A DNA stretch of 64,000 bases. It comes from Fibrella aquatilis. GTDB taxonomy: Bacteria; Bacteroidota; Bacteroidia; Cytophagales; Spirosomataceae. Shown in pieces: positions 1 to 9,075 of the stretch. The position numbers and the translations under genes are program-made. Positions within the stretch are counted from its first letter, which is position 1; each line of letters begins with the position of its first letter. The DNA lies in assembly GCF_017353255.1 (NCBI RefSeq), contig NZ_JAFMYU010000006.1, positions 186,001 through 250,000 of the forward strand, read 5' to 3'. The notes below the pieces were generated by a model. That model had not been told where the DNA came from, made no database searches, and worked only from the letters and a program-made list of their open reading frames with translations.

Positions 1-27
1 CTACTAACCAGGTGGTAGGGTAGCGGC

Positions 28-474
28 CTATTTCAGCTTAACGGGCCGCATAAGCTTCGAGAACGTGAGCGACCCCATCGTCCACTTGCCGTTTTCGTTG
101 ACGTATACCTCCGTCACCATAAACGGGTTGACCACTTCGTTGCCACCCACTACAGCCACCAGGTCGATGTCATTTAAGAGGATAGCCGTGTTGCCAATCA
201 TGTTCACCGTGGCCGAATATACCTCTGCTTTTTTGTACCAGATATTTCCGCTTTTGATGACGTTCAGCTCCTGCTCTTTGCCCCACGAGCCGCCCATGTG
301 AACAAACATCGACTTGGCATCGAAGAGCGTAGCGAGCTTGTCCACGTTCTTGTCGGCCATCCATTGCCATTTTTCCTTTGAGAGGTTGATGACGTCCTGC
401 TCTGCCTTGGTTTGCGCAGAGGCCGATAATGCGCCTATGATGAAGAAACACAGGCCGAAAATTGATGCTTTCAT
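28..474 (-). CDS. Exported NTF2-like (SnoaL/DUF4440-type) protein, copy 1
   Basis: 148 residues from the ATG at 474; a longer reading from 498 would put extra residues before a clear signal peptide (residues 1-20, ending SASA|Q). The mature part has the NTF2/SnoaL small-domain pattern: an N-terminal helix containing KWQWM and DKLATLFD, then strands with FVHMGG, and a C-terminal TEVYVNENGKWTM strand pair. The family covers small ligand-binding or catalytic pockets; no substrate can be named. It is a tandem paralogue of the gene ending at 507, sharing KWQWMADKNVDKLATLFD exactly. Location is probably periplasmic. Co-transcription with the AKR/AraC genes upstream on the same strand is plausible. 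Confidence 0.8.
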   Translation of the reverse strand: MKASIFGLCFFIIGALSASAQTKAEQDVINLSKEKWQWMADKNVDKLATLFDAKSMFVHMGGSWGKEQELNVIKSGNIWYKKAEVYSATVNMIGNTAILLNDIDLVAVVGGNEVVNPFMVTEVYVNENGKWTMGSLTFSKLMRPVKLK

Positions 475-506
475 ATTTGATTGATAAAGGGTTAGCAATA
501 GTTGTG

Positions 507-995
507 TTAATGCTTGATTACGTGGGTGTCGCGCACACTGCTGAAGGTCAGGGCTAAGATTTTCCAGGCCTTCGCCTGTTTTTTGTAGACCTCAGTAACC
601 GTAAACTCGGTCTTTGCCTCGGTACCCCGAACCATGGCCACCAGCGTAATCCGGCTCCAGATAATGGCCGTATTGTCGTCGAAAAGCTCTACCGCTACAT
701 CGTGTACATCCGCCTGCTTGTACCAGATACTGCCAGTCTTGATGATATCGAGTTCTTCGTCCTTTTTCCAGGTGCCACTCATATGGACAAATTTCGACTT
801 GTTGTCGAAGAGGGTGGCCAGTTTGTCTACGTTCTTGTCGGCCATCCATTGCCACTTTTGCTTCGAGAGGTCAATGATTTCCTGTTCAGCCTTGGTAGGC
901 GGAGTGGCTGCTGAGGCACTAGTCGGGTTAGATTGGGCAATGGCCGATGAGGCACCCATGATGAAAAAACACAGGCCAAGAATGGTTGATTTCAT
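507..995 (-). CDS. Exported NTF2-like (SnoaL/DUF4440-type) protein, copy 2
   Basis: 162 residues from the ATG at 995, chosen because the signal peptide (MKSTILGLCFFIMGASSAIA) begins there; in-frame upstream codons to 1073 run into the AKR gene end. It is the tandem duplicate of the next gene downstream, with the same core (KWQWMADKNVDKLATLFD, FVHM, GSIWYK) and a 10-12 residue Ser/Ala/Thr/Pro-rich insert just after the signal peptide. The gap to copy 1 is only 32 bp. Both copies are expected in the periplasm; function is unknown beyond the NTF2-like fold. Confidence 0.8.
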   Translation of the reverse strand: MKSTILGLCFFIMGASSAIAQSNPTSASAATPPTKAEQEIIDLSKQKWQWMADKNVDKLATLFDNKSKFVHMSGTWKKDEELDIIKTGSIWYKQADVHDVAVELFDDNTAIIWSRITLVAMVRGTEAKTEFTVTEVYKKQAKAWKILALTFSSVRDTHVIKH

Positions 996-1042
996 GCTGA
1001 TTATTAGAAGTTTATGGTGATTGGGTATCTGGTTAACGTGCC

Positions 1043-2790
<1,748 letters not shown>

Positions 2791-2826
2791 CGTGCAAACT
2801 TAATAAATTCAAACAAACACAGCCTG

Positions 2827-3753
2827 CTACTCCCGCAGCGTGTTGGTGTAGCGGGTAAACCCGGCGGCAATGCCTACGCGGATGAAGCTGTAGCGGTCGT
2901 TGAAGTAGATGTTGTAGGGGTCTTCGCCGTAGTAGCCCAGGGTAGTAAACAAGCCCGCGTCGCGGCTGAAGGGCGGTATGTACCAAACGGTGAGTTCAGC
3001 GTTGAATCGTCGCCCGGCGGCATCAATAGGCCAGCCGTTCAGGCTGTTGGTAGCGTAGGAGGCCTGTAGGGTCATGCGTAGGCGTTCGGTGGTGACCGCA
3101 GACGATACCGTAGTATTCTTGCGGGAAAAAATTCGGTAGGTGGCCTGTCCCAGCAAGCGGGCAAAACCATACTGCCCCGCCAACCCGTCCGACGCATTGA
3201 AAACGGGGGCGTGCCAGCGGAAACCGAGATTGTAGTAGGTACCGTGTTGCCCTTTGCCGTGCGTACCCCAGTTGTAGGTAGCCTGAAGGTAGTTGGTCGA
3301 AAAATCACCGGTTTCGGTGTTGTAGGTGCCGTTGGGCCGGAATACCTCGCCATCCTGCCCGTTGGAGTGATGAAAATATTGGCCTTCCAAGTACTTGTAG
3401 TGAATCACGTTGGCACTGAGGCGGTAGAACACCTGCGCCCCCAGCCGGAAACTTGGCGTACGAATGGGCGACGAGCGGTCGGTGCGCACACGGGCCATGA
3501 ATCGCTGCGTAACCGCCACCGACAGCCGCGACTTGGGATTGTCAAGCAGAAAATAAGCCGCAATCAGCTCACCATTAAGCGCATATTTGCCCGGTGCCCC
3601 CAACTCGCCATTGGGCGATATGTAGGACGGATCACGGTTGGCCCGGAAAAACTCGTTGTAGCGATGATTTAAAAACGACGCCGAATCAGGTTGAGCAGTA
3701 GCAACGGCCACAGACAAGAGCAGCCCAGCGCAGGTAAGATGCAGTTTCGTCAC
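2827..3753 (-). CDS. Outer-membrane beta-barrel with OMPLA-like HxSNG motif (putative phospholipase A)
   Basis: 308 residues with a signal peptide (1-20, ATA|QPD). The rest is alternating aromatic/polar strands as in an outer-membrane barrel. Residues 128-132 read HHSNG, matching the H-x-S-N-G active-site segment of outer-membrane phospholipase A (PldA), in which His142 and Ser144 are catalytic; here they would be H128 and S130. N154 (STNYLQ) lies where the third catalytic Asn could be, though the gap of 24 residues is longer than in the E. coli enzyme. If right, the enzyme would deacylate misplaced phospholipids in the outer leaflet. A genuine phospholipase is an inference from motif, fold and length; overall similarity to PldA is not obvious. 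Confidence 0.6.
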   Translation of the reverse strand: MTKLHLTCAGLLLSVAVATAQPDSASFLNHRYNEFFRANRDPSYISPNGELGAPGKYALNGELIAAYFLLDNPKSRLSVAVTQRFMARVRTDRSSPIRTPSFRLGAQVFYRLSANVIHYKYLEGQYFHHSNGQDGEVFRPNGTYNTETGDFSTNYLQATYNWGTHGKGQHGTYYNLGFRWHAPVFNASDGLAGQYGFARLLGQATYRIFSRKNTTVSSAVTTERLRMTLQASYATNSLNGWPIDAAGRRFNAELTVWYIPPFSRDAGLFTTLGYYGEDPYNIYFNDRYSFIRVGIAAGFTRYTNTLRE

Positions 3754-3770
3754 AAGCGTTGAGAGGAGTA

Positions 3771-3859
3771 AACCTATAAGGTCGAAAGAGACCTTATAGG
3801 TTGAACTGGCGTAAGCTACGCTGATGCAACCTATAAGGTCTCTTTCGACCTTATAGGTT
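3771..3859. repeat. Long inverted repeat, 32-bp perfect arms (element a)
   Basis: Arms 3771-3802 and 3828-3859 are exact reverse complements separated by 25 nt. Each arm is itself a near-palindrome (13-bp stem AACCTATAAGGTC around a 6-nt loop), so two alternative folds exist: one long hairpin or two small ones. The right arm supplies the last sense codons and stop (TAA) of the gene at 3851-4612. Part of the palindrome family described in the findings. Confidence 0.93.
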
Positions 3860-4612
3860 TGGCCGGTCCAGCAACGTATACACGGCGTCGGGCAGGGTAT
3901 CGGCTACCTTGATGTCGCTTAGTTCGCGGGGGCCGCGCTTGCCAGACAGCTTAATTTTTCCGTAATCTTTGTAGTCGGTCCAGGGCAGGACGAAGCCCGG
4001 TTTTTCGTCCGAAAATTTGGGGTAATAAGCCCACTGCGACACCAGGCGCGTGGTTTTGTCAACCCACACCTGATACTTATTCTGGGGGGTGTCGCCTACG
4101 CCTTTGAACGTCATCTGAAGCAAATCGGCGGGTTGGCCATCCTGCGTTTTGGCTTCGCCGAGGTCTTTGAGCGTCACGCCCGAATCTTTCAGTTTGAAGG
4201 GCATCAGCAGCCAGTACGAGTCGTTAATCCAGGCACTTTTGGCGGCTTTCACAAACTTGGCCACGCTGTCGGGCTGAGTTTCTTCCTTGCCATTGCGAAA
4301 CACGCGGCCTTTGTCGGTGTTGATGTTGAGCACCACCGACTGGTCATTTTTGAGGTTGTCTACCCGCACGTTGCCTGTCCACTTGTCCCAGTGCAGGCGA
4401 CGAAACCCCAGAAACGTCCAGGCAATGTGGCGGGTTTGGTCCCAGGCTTTGCGGCCACCTTGTGCAGCCATCACCTCATCGGCAATCTGAATGGCGCGTT
4501 TATCCGAACCGGCCATGTCGAAGCCGGGCGCGGCGGGGTTATTCTTTTTTTGGGCCAGCAGGGGCATGGTCACCAGCAACAGCAAAAGCAAGAAAGGGTA
4601 AAAGCGGTTCAT
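3851..4612 (-). CDS. Exported LolA/LppX-like protein of unknown function
   Basis: 253 residues with a strong signal peptide (about 1-20, LLLLLLLVTMPLLAQ). The body has the pattern of periplasmic LolA-like half-barrels in Bacteroidota: an N-terminal helix (AIQIADEVMAAQGGRKAWDQ), then strands such as TRHIAWTFLGFRRL and NKYQVWVDKTTRLVSQWAYY. Such proteins bind lipids or hydrophobic ligands; the specific role is not known. The final residues and stop codon fall inside an inverted repeat. It is transcribed away from oxyR, and the gap between them holds another repeat. Confidence 0.72.
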   Translation of the reverse strand: MNRFYPFLLLLLLVTMPLLAQKKNNPAAPGFDMAGSDKRAIQIADEVMAAQGGRKAWDQTRHIAWTFLGFRRLHWDKWTGNVRVDNLKNDQSVVLNINTDKGRVFRNGKEETQPDSVAKFVKAAKSAWINDSYWLLMPFKLKDSGVTLKDLGEAKTQDGQPADLLQMTFKGVGDTPQNKYQVWVDKTTRLVSQWAYYPKFSDEKPGFVLPWTDYKDYGKIKLSGKRGPRELSDIKVADTLPDAVYTLLDRPNL

Positions 4613-4660
4613 GGACGATGACGAGATTGAGATGAGGTAACAAAGAAAGCCGATTCATAA

Positions 4661-4756
4661 CAGTTTACAGTTTAGAGTTTAAGGGAGTTTTCAGTTGGAA
4701 GGCCATCGCTTACGTCTAAACTGTAAACTTTCTTGAACTTCAAACTGAAAACTCCC
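4661..4756. repeat. Interleaved inverted repeats A-B-A'-B' in a divergent promoter region (element b)
   Basis: Segment A (4662-4675) is complementary to A' (4716-4729), and B (4683-4696) to B' (4743-4756), each 14 bp perfect. The order A, B, A', B' means both helices cannot form as a simple nested hairpin; it is pseudoknot-like or mutually exclusive. It fills the space between the start of the exported protein (4612, minus) and oxyR (4761, plus), and B' ends four bases before the oxyR ATG. Confidence 0.85.
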
Positions 4757-4760
4757 TCCC

Positions 4761-5666
4761 ATGACCCTCACCCAGCTTGAGTATATCGTTGCTATAGATA
4801 CCCATCGCCACTTTGCCACGGCGGCTGAACACTGCCACGTGACGCAGCCTACGTTGAGTATGCAGATTCAGAAGCTGGAAGATGAACTCGGCGTGCTTTT
4901 GTTCGACCGGTCGAAGCAACCGGTAGTGCCGACCGATATGGGGCAACTCATTGTAGCACAGGCCCGTATGGTATTGCAAACGTCGCGACGGATTCCCGAA
5001 ATGGCGCAGGAATCGCGTGATGAGGTGGGTGGCGAACTGCGGCTGGGCATTATTCCGACGCTGGCACCGTACTTACTCCCCCACTTCATCGGTGCCTTTA
5101 TGAAACGCCACCCGCAGGTGACGGTGCATCTCCAGGAGCTACTGACCGACCAGATCACCGAACGCCTGCGCAACGGCCTGCTCGACGTGGGCATTGTGGT
5201 GACGCCCCTCCGCGAAAACACCATGACCGAACTGCCCCTCTTCCGCGAACCGTTTACGGTCTACGCCGCCGTTGGGCATCCCTTGCTGGAAAAAAAGGTT
5301 ATCTCGCCCCCCGACCTGGCAGCCGACGGCCTCTGGCTTTTGTCGGAAGGCCACTGTTTTCGCGAGCAGGTGCTGAATCTGTGTGGATCTAACCGCGTCC
5401 GCGAAACACCGCTACAATACGAGACGGGGTCGCTGGAAACGCTCATCAAACTCATCGACCGGCAGGGTGGGTTCACGCTCCTCCCCGAACTCGCCACCCT
5501 CGACCTCGACCCCGCCCGGCAGGCCCGCATCCGTCGTTTTGCCGGGGAGCAACCCGCCCGCGACATCAGCTTGGTTATGCACCGCAGTTTCCTGAAACGC
5601 AGCCTCATCAACGCCCTCCGCAAAGAAATTCTGGCACATCTGCCAATGGAAATAAAGAATGTATAG
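4761..5666 (+). CDS. oxyR: OxyR, LysR-type hydrogen-peroxide sensor/regulator
   Basis: 301 residues, standard LysR length. The N-terminal winged helix (about 1-60) contains HFATAAEHCHVTQPTLSMQI; the effector domain follows. The two redox cysteines of OxyR are present as C199 and C208 (EGHCFREQVLNLC), with the same spacing and, by my count, the same numbering as in E. coli OxyR. This supports peroxide sensing by disulfide formation and control of genes such as catalase and Dps, none of which are in the window. It is transcribed alone, divergently from the gene at 3851. The upstream interleaved repeat abuts the start codon. Confidence 0.95.
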   Translation: MTLTQLEYIVAIDTHRHFATAAEHCHVTQPTLSMQIQKLEDELGVLLFDRSKQPVVPTDMGQLIVAQARMVLQTSRRIPEMAQESRDEVGGELRLGIIPTLAPYLLPHFIGAFMKRHPQVTVHLQELLTDQITERLRNGLLDVGIVVTPLRENTMTELPLFREPFTVYAAVGHPLLEKKVISPPDLAADGLWLLSEGHCFREQVLNLCGSNRVRETPLQYETGSLETLIKLIDRQGGFTLLPELATLDLDPARQARIRRFAGEQPARDISLVMHRSFLKRSLINALRKEILAHLPMEIKNV

Positions 5667-5675
5667 CAAGTGGAC

Positions 5676-6116
5676 TTACCGAATGGCCGACAGGTGCAGG
5701 TAATAAATGGTTTCGCCCCCATATTTTGGGTCAAAACCACGGGCCTGAAAATACCGGCCGTTGAAGACTACCCGCTTACCAAGCCAACGAGATGCCTGGG
5801 GCCAATTGCAAACAATACCTACCCAGACGCTGTCAATGGTGTTGGGCACCCCGGTGCTAATCACATACGATTTTAGGTCGTCTCTGTATTCGACAAAGCC
5901 TTCACAATCGACTACTTGCTGTACAAATTGTGTGGTATCCTGGCAACTCTTTTTCAGGAACTTCACCATACCGGCCGAGTCAAGCTCCGATGGTGTCGTT
6001 ATAGTAGTAATATCTGTTACGCCTGGGATATATGGCTCCTGAGCGTATAGGTGAGTGGCTGATCCTACTATCAATACCAGCGCCATGAGGCTGTATTTAC
6101 CAATTAGGACCTGCAT
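5676..6116 (-). CDS. Small exported protein, unknown
   Basis: 146 residues; signal peptide about 1-25 (LMALVLIVGSATHLYAQ|EP). The mature part has three cysteines (SCQDT, VDCEG, IVCNW) and a strand-rich C-terminal half ending RVVFNGRYFQARGFDPKYGG. The C-terminal portion resembles an OB-like small domain, but I cannot assign a family. Ends 9 bp after oxyR ends, so the two genes converge. Confidence 0.65.
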   Translation of the reverse strand: MQVLIGKYSLMALVLIVGSATHLYAQEPYIPGVTDITTITTPSELDSAGMVKFLKKSCQDTTQFVQQVVDCEGFVEYRDDLKSYVISTGVPNTIDSVWVGIVCNWPQASRWLGKRVVFNGRYFQARGFDPKYGGETIYYLHLSAIR

Positions 6117-6150
6117 AAGCTACCAAAGATTATGATGTACTGGTAGATGC

Positions 6151-6187
6151 AAAAAGCGGGCTGGAAGCATACTTCCAACCCGCTTTT
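6151..6187 (-). terminator. Intrinsic terminator of the gene at 6212
   Basis: 16-bp stem with one G-T pair (AAAAGCGGGCTGGAAG at 6152-6167, its complement at 6172-6187), 4-nt loop and an A/T run on each side. Lies just downstream of the 6212-6757 gene on the minus strand, giving a U-rich tail. It ends before the start of the next gene (6116). Confidence 0.85.
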
Positions 6188-6211
6188 AATTAAGGCGAAA
6201 ACGATGTTCGC

Positions 6212-6757
6212 TTAGTGGAACCCTTGCTGTGTTAAGTACGTACGGTCGGCTTCGTTGCGGGGGTGAACGCCCACCACAATGCCACCGCCTTTCAAACCTT
6301 CTTCATAAGCCTGTGCCGTGGCTTCGGGTATACCCGAGCCTACGAGGGCACCTACTAAACCGCCTGCCAAACCACCTACGCCGGCGCCAGCAAACGCCGC
6401 CGCCAACGGACCCGCTACCACCAGACCCAGGCCCGGCAACACCAGGTTAGAACCAATAGCCGCAATGGCAGCAGCTACCGCGCCAATGGTACCCCCAATG
6501 GCCGACCCCTTACCTGCATCTTCCATGGCCTTGTCGCCCAGCGCCGAATGGTCGGTGCCTGCGTTGTCATGGGCGAAATGCCGTTCGCGGGTTTCGTCGG
6601 TCATCACCAGGTTTACGTCTTCTTTTGAAAAGCCGTGGCTGATCAGCGAATTGTAAGCCTGCTCGGCCTGCTGGCGATCATTGAAAAGTTCAGTCATCAT
6701 TGGCATAGTGCCTTGCCCAGTCGTGGTGTTCTGGCTGCCCATCGAATCAGTAGTCAT
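6212..6757 (-). CDS. YflT-like stress protein with glycine-zipper segment
   Basis: 181 residues. Residues about 20-60 (MTELFNDRQQAEQAYNSLIS) match the heat-induced stress protein YflT / general stress protein 17M domain. It is followed by a Gly/Ala-rich double hydrophobic segment (about 85-145, repeated GxxxG) typical of glycine-zipper membrane association. The C-terminal part (GGGIVVGVHPRNEADRTYL) is conserved in this group. Role: general stress or envelope response, exact function unknown. It is a single gene with its own terminator at 6151-6187. Confidence 0.82.
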   Translation of the reverse strand: MTTDSMGSQNTTTGQGTMPMMTELFNDRQQAEQAYNSLISHGFSKEDVNLVMTDETRERHFAHDNAGTDHSALGDKAMEDAGKGSAIGGTIGAVAAAIAAIGSNLVLPGLGLVVAGPLAAAFAGAGVGGLAGGLVGALVGSGIPEATAQAYEEGLKGGGIVVGVHPRNEADRTYLTQQGFH

Positions 6758-6940
6758 ACTAAGGTTGTGGTTTTGTTGAATGCCATCGGCTAACCTGTTT
6801 AACCGATAGTTTTAGAACGGTAACAGCTAAGCGATGTTCAGGCAAACCGAGTAAACAACCGTACGTCAACTAAAACCCTGCTGGCTATCAGTGGCTTAAC
6901 GTTGCTATATTTCGTAACCGGTACTAACTGGCTATATTCG

Positions 6941-7537
6941 TTAACCACCTCCCAGGCCAAATAAGCCCCGCCGCACTTTGAAACTCTTTTTCAGTCCCCG
7001 GACCAGCAGGTAGGCGCCAATCAGGCCGAAAATGATGGCCAGAATGGTGATCTGCAAAATAGCAAACACAACGGCCACCAAAATCACGATCACCGACGCT
7101 TTCAATTGCCACGAGATACGCTGCCACCAGTTCAGTTTTTTCTTGGGTGGCAAGCCCAAAATTTCGCGTAGGGTTTTGCGCTGCTTGGGGCCAGGCCCAG
7201 GGCCGTTTTCTAGTTCGTCGGCTGGTTTGTTTCTCTGATCAGGCGCGGCAGGTGAAGTAGGGCGGCGGGTTAGCAGCCGTTGCGCACGGGCGTGGTGCTC
7301 CTGAATACGCTGGCTGGCTGGTATAGCCGAGGGCGTAACGTCAACGTAGGCAACAGGGGGCGTTGTAGCCTCAGCGGGTGGTTCGGTGGCGGGTAGGGCA
7401 GGATCTGTGGCAGGCCGGGCGGTAATAGGGGTGTAAAAAACGTCGCGGTGGGCGCGCTGAAACGTAGCGGTGGGTCGGTGGCAACCCGACATCGACAGAC
7501 CAATACATACGGCCAACAGACCGGCAGGTACACGCAT
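6941..7537 (-). CDS. Putative lipoprotein with C-terminal membrane segments
   Basis: 198 residues from the ATG at 7537, selected because a lipobox (LSMSGC) follows the hydrophobic segment; the frame stays open to 7585. After the Cys comes a long Pro/Thr/Ala-rich linker (about 20-120). Next is a basic stretch (LGLPPKKKLNWWQR) and then one or two hydrophobic helices (about 140-185, VIVILVAVVFAILQITILAI). A lipid anchor plus C-terminal transmembrane hairpin is unusual. Similar C-terminal helices occur in many short Cytophagales proteins of unknown function. Confidence 0.65.
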   Translation of the reverse strand: MRVPAGLLAVCIGLSMSGCHRPTATFQRAHRDVFYTPITARPATDPALPATEPPAEATTPPVAYVDVTPSAIPASQRIQEHHARAQRLLTRRPTSPAAPDQRNKPADELENGPGPGPKQRKTLREILGLPPKKKLNWWQRISWQLKASVIVILVAVVFAILQITILAIIFGLIGAYLLVRGLKKSFKVRRGLFGLGGG

Positions 7538-7662
7538 AGAATAAGTTGGATAAAGACGCTTCTTTACAACGCGCTCAGGCCGCAAGGGATTATATAAATA
7601 GGGTAAATGGTTTGTGGTGATGAGGGTGATGCGCTTATAAAGAGGGGGTTATTTTGATAATC

Positions 7663-7721
7663 GGGGGTATTGATTGGTGGTTGCTGTCGCGTGTGCGTAG
7701 CAACCACCAACCAATACCCCC
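7663..7721. repeat. Inverted repeat, 23-bp arms (element s)
   Basis: Arms 7663-7685 and 7699-7721 pair with a single mismatch around a 13-nt spacer. Lies between two divergent lipoprotein genes (starts 7537 minus, 7824 plus). The word TTGGTGGTTGCT is shared with the much larger repeat at 28845-29012. Confidence 0.88.
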
Positions 7722-7823
7722 CCCACTGCAAGTCTACAAGAGACGATGCCAACCTTTCCTCAGTAAAGTAGATCAATCAAATAAGTGGGTTTTTTGGTTA
7801 ACTCAACGTTCACTCACTGCGCT

Positions 7824-9017
7824 ATGTCGTTCTTCTGCCGATATGCGGTTCGCCGTTTGGGGGTATGCGTCTGTTTGCTAGGCTGTTGGGCTGTGGTCGT
7901 AATGGGTATGGTGGGTTGCGAGCAGAGAAACACGCCCGATCTGACGCCCATTTCGCAGCCTGCTTCCACATCCGTAACCCCGCCCGTGGCCGCGTCTATC
8001 TCGGTCCCGCTGCTCTACGCGGCCAGCTTCGACGGCAATTTGTACGCCCTTGACACCCTCACCGGCCAACCCCGTTGGACGTTCCGAGCCGATACGTCTA
8101 TCAAATCCAGTCCGGTGGTAGCCTACGGACTGGTGTTTGTGGGTAGCAATGGCAAGTCTGTTCATGCCATTGACGGCGCGACGGGCAAGCAGCGGTGGCA
8201 GTTCAAAACAGGGTCATACGTCTACGCAAGCCCCACAGTAGTGGACGGTCGGGTGTTTGTGGGCAGCATGGACAACAACATTTACGCCCTTGACGCCATG
8301 ACGGGCCGACCGCTTTGGTTATACAGGGCAAACTACGGTTTCTACGCCAGCCCCGCCGTGGCTAATGGCCTGGTCTATGTCGGTGGCCTCGATGGAAACC
8401 TCTACGCCTTAACGACCGAATCCGGCACGCTGAAATGGCTGACAAAAACAAACGACTACATCCTCTCTAGCCCGGTGGTGGCGGACGGAACTGTGTATAT
8501 CGGCAGCAACGACAAAAAAATATATGCCGTAGATGCCCTCACAGGAAAACCCCGATGGTTTGTTCAAGCTGGTTCGGCTATCGACAGCAGCCCGGTGGTG
8601 GCAGGCGAGAGGCTGTATGTGGCAGAGGCTTCCGGTAAGTTATACGCGCTGAACGCCACCACCGGCCAACAGCAATGGGCGTTTCAGACCACTGCGGGCA
8701 TCAACGGCAGCCCGGTGGTGGCGGGCGGCACGGTCTATATCGGTAGTCGTGACCATGCTCTTTACGCCCTTAGTGCCACCACCGGGGCCGTGCAATGGAC
8801 ATTTCGAACCCAGTTCGATATATACGGGACGCCCTTTGTCTCTGGCCGAACGGTTTATGTGGGCAGCAACGACGGGCGCATATATGCCGTTGACCGCGCC
8901 ACGAAGCAGGCCCGGTGGTCCTTCCAGACGGGCGGCGTAGTGGTGTCGAGTCCAGTGGCGGCCCAAAAAGAAGTGGCCCTGGGTGCTTACCCAACCGTGA
9001 GTGGGGGAGGCAAGTAG
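7824..9017 (+). CDS. PQQ-type beta-propeller lipoprotein
   Basis: 397 residues from the ATG at 7824; a GTG at 7785 would add 13 residues with no benefit. The N-terminal hydrophobic segment ends in a lipobox-like GMVGC. The rest is about eight copies of a ~40-residue blade of the type SPVVADGTVYIGSNDKKIYA followed by VDALTGKPRWFVQAG, which is the PQQ/BamB-like propeller pattern. Such proteins act as periplasmic or surface scaffolds, in BamB for outer-membrane protein assembly and elsewhere as quinoprotein dehydrogenases. No dehydrogenase signature is seen, so a scaffold or binding role is more likely. First gene of a run with the DUF4249 lipoprotein and TonB receptor (58 and 21 bp gaps). Confidence 0.88.
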   Translation: MSFFCRYAVRRLGVCVCLLGCWAVVVMGMVGCEQRNTPDLTPISQPASTSVTPPVAASISVPLLYAASFDGNLYALDTLTGQPRWTFRADTSIKSSPVVAYGLVFVGSNGKSVHAIDGATGKQRWQFKTGSYVYASPTVVDGRVFVGSMDNNIYALDAMTGRPLWLYRANYGFYASPAVANGLVYVGGLDGNLYALTTESGTLKWLTKTNDYILSSPVVADGTVYIGSNDKKIYAVDALTGKPRWFVQAGSAIDSSPVVAGERLYVAEASGKLYALNATTGQQQWAFQTTAGINGSPVVAGGTVYIGSRDHALYALSATTGAVQWTFRTQFDIYGTPFVSGRTVYVGSNDGRIYAVDRATKQARWSFQTGGVVVSSPVAAQKEVALGAYPTVSGGGK

Positions 9018-9075
9018 CTAAGCAAGTGGCAGTTTGGCAGTGGCTAACGCGCTGGCAACTGCCGGAAGAAAAGGA

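Noticed and set aside
7824-9017. Possible quinoprotein alcohol dehydrogenase
   Set aside because: Only propeller blades are present; the length (397) is too short and no PQQ-ligand disulfide or catalytic Asp pattern was found, so a binding/scaffold lipoprotein is the better call.
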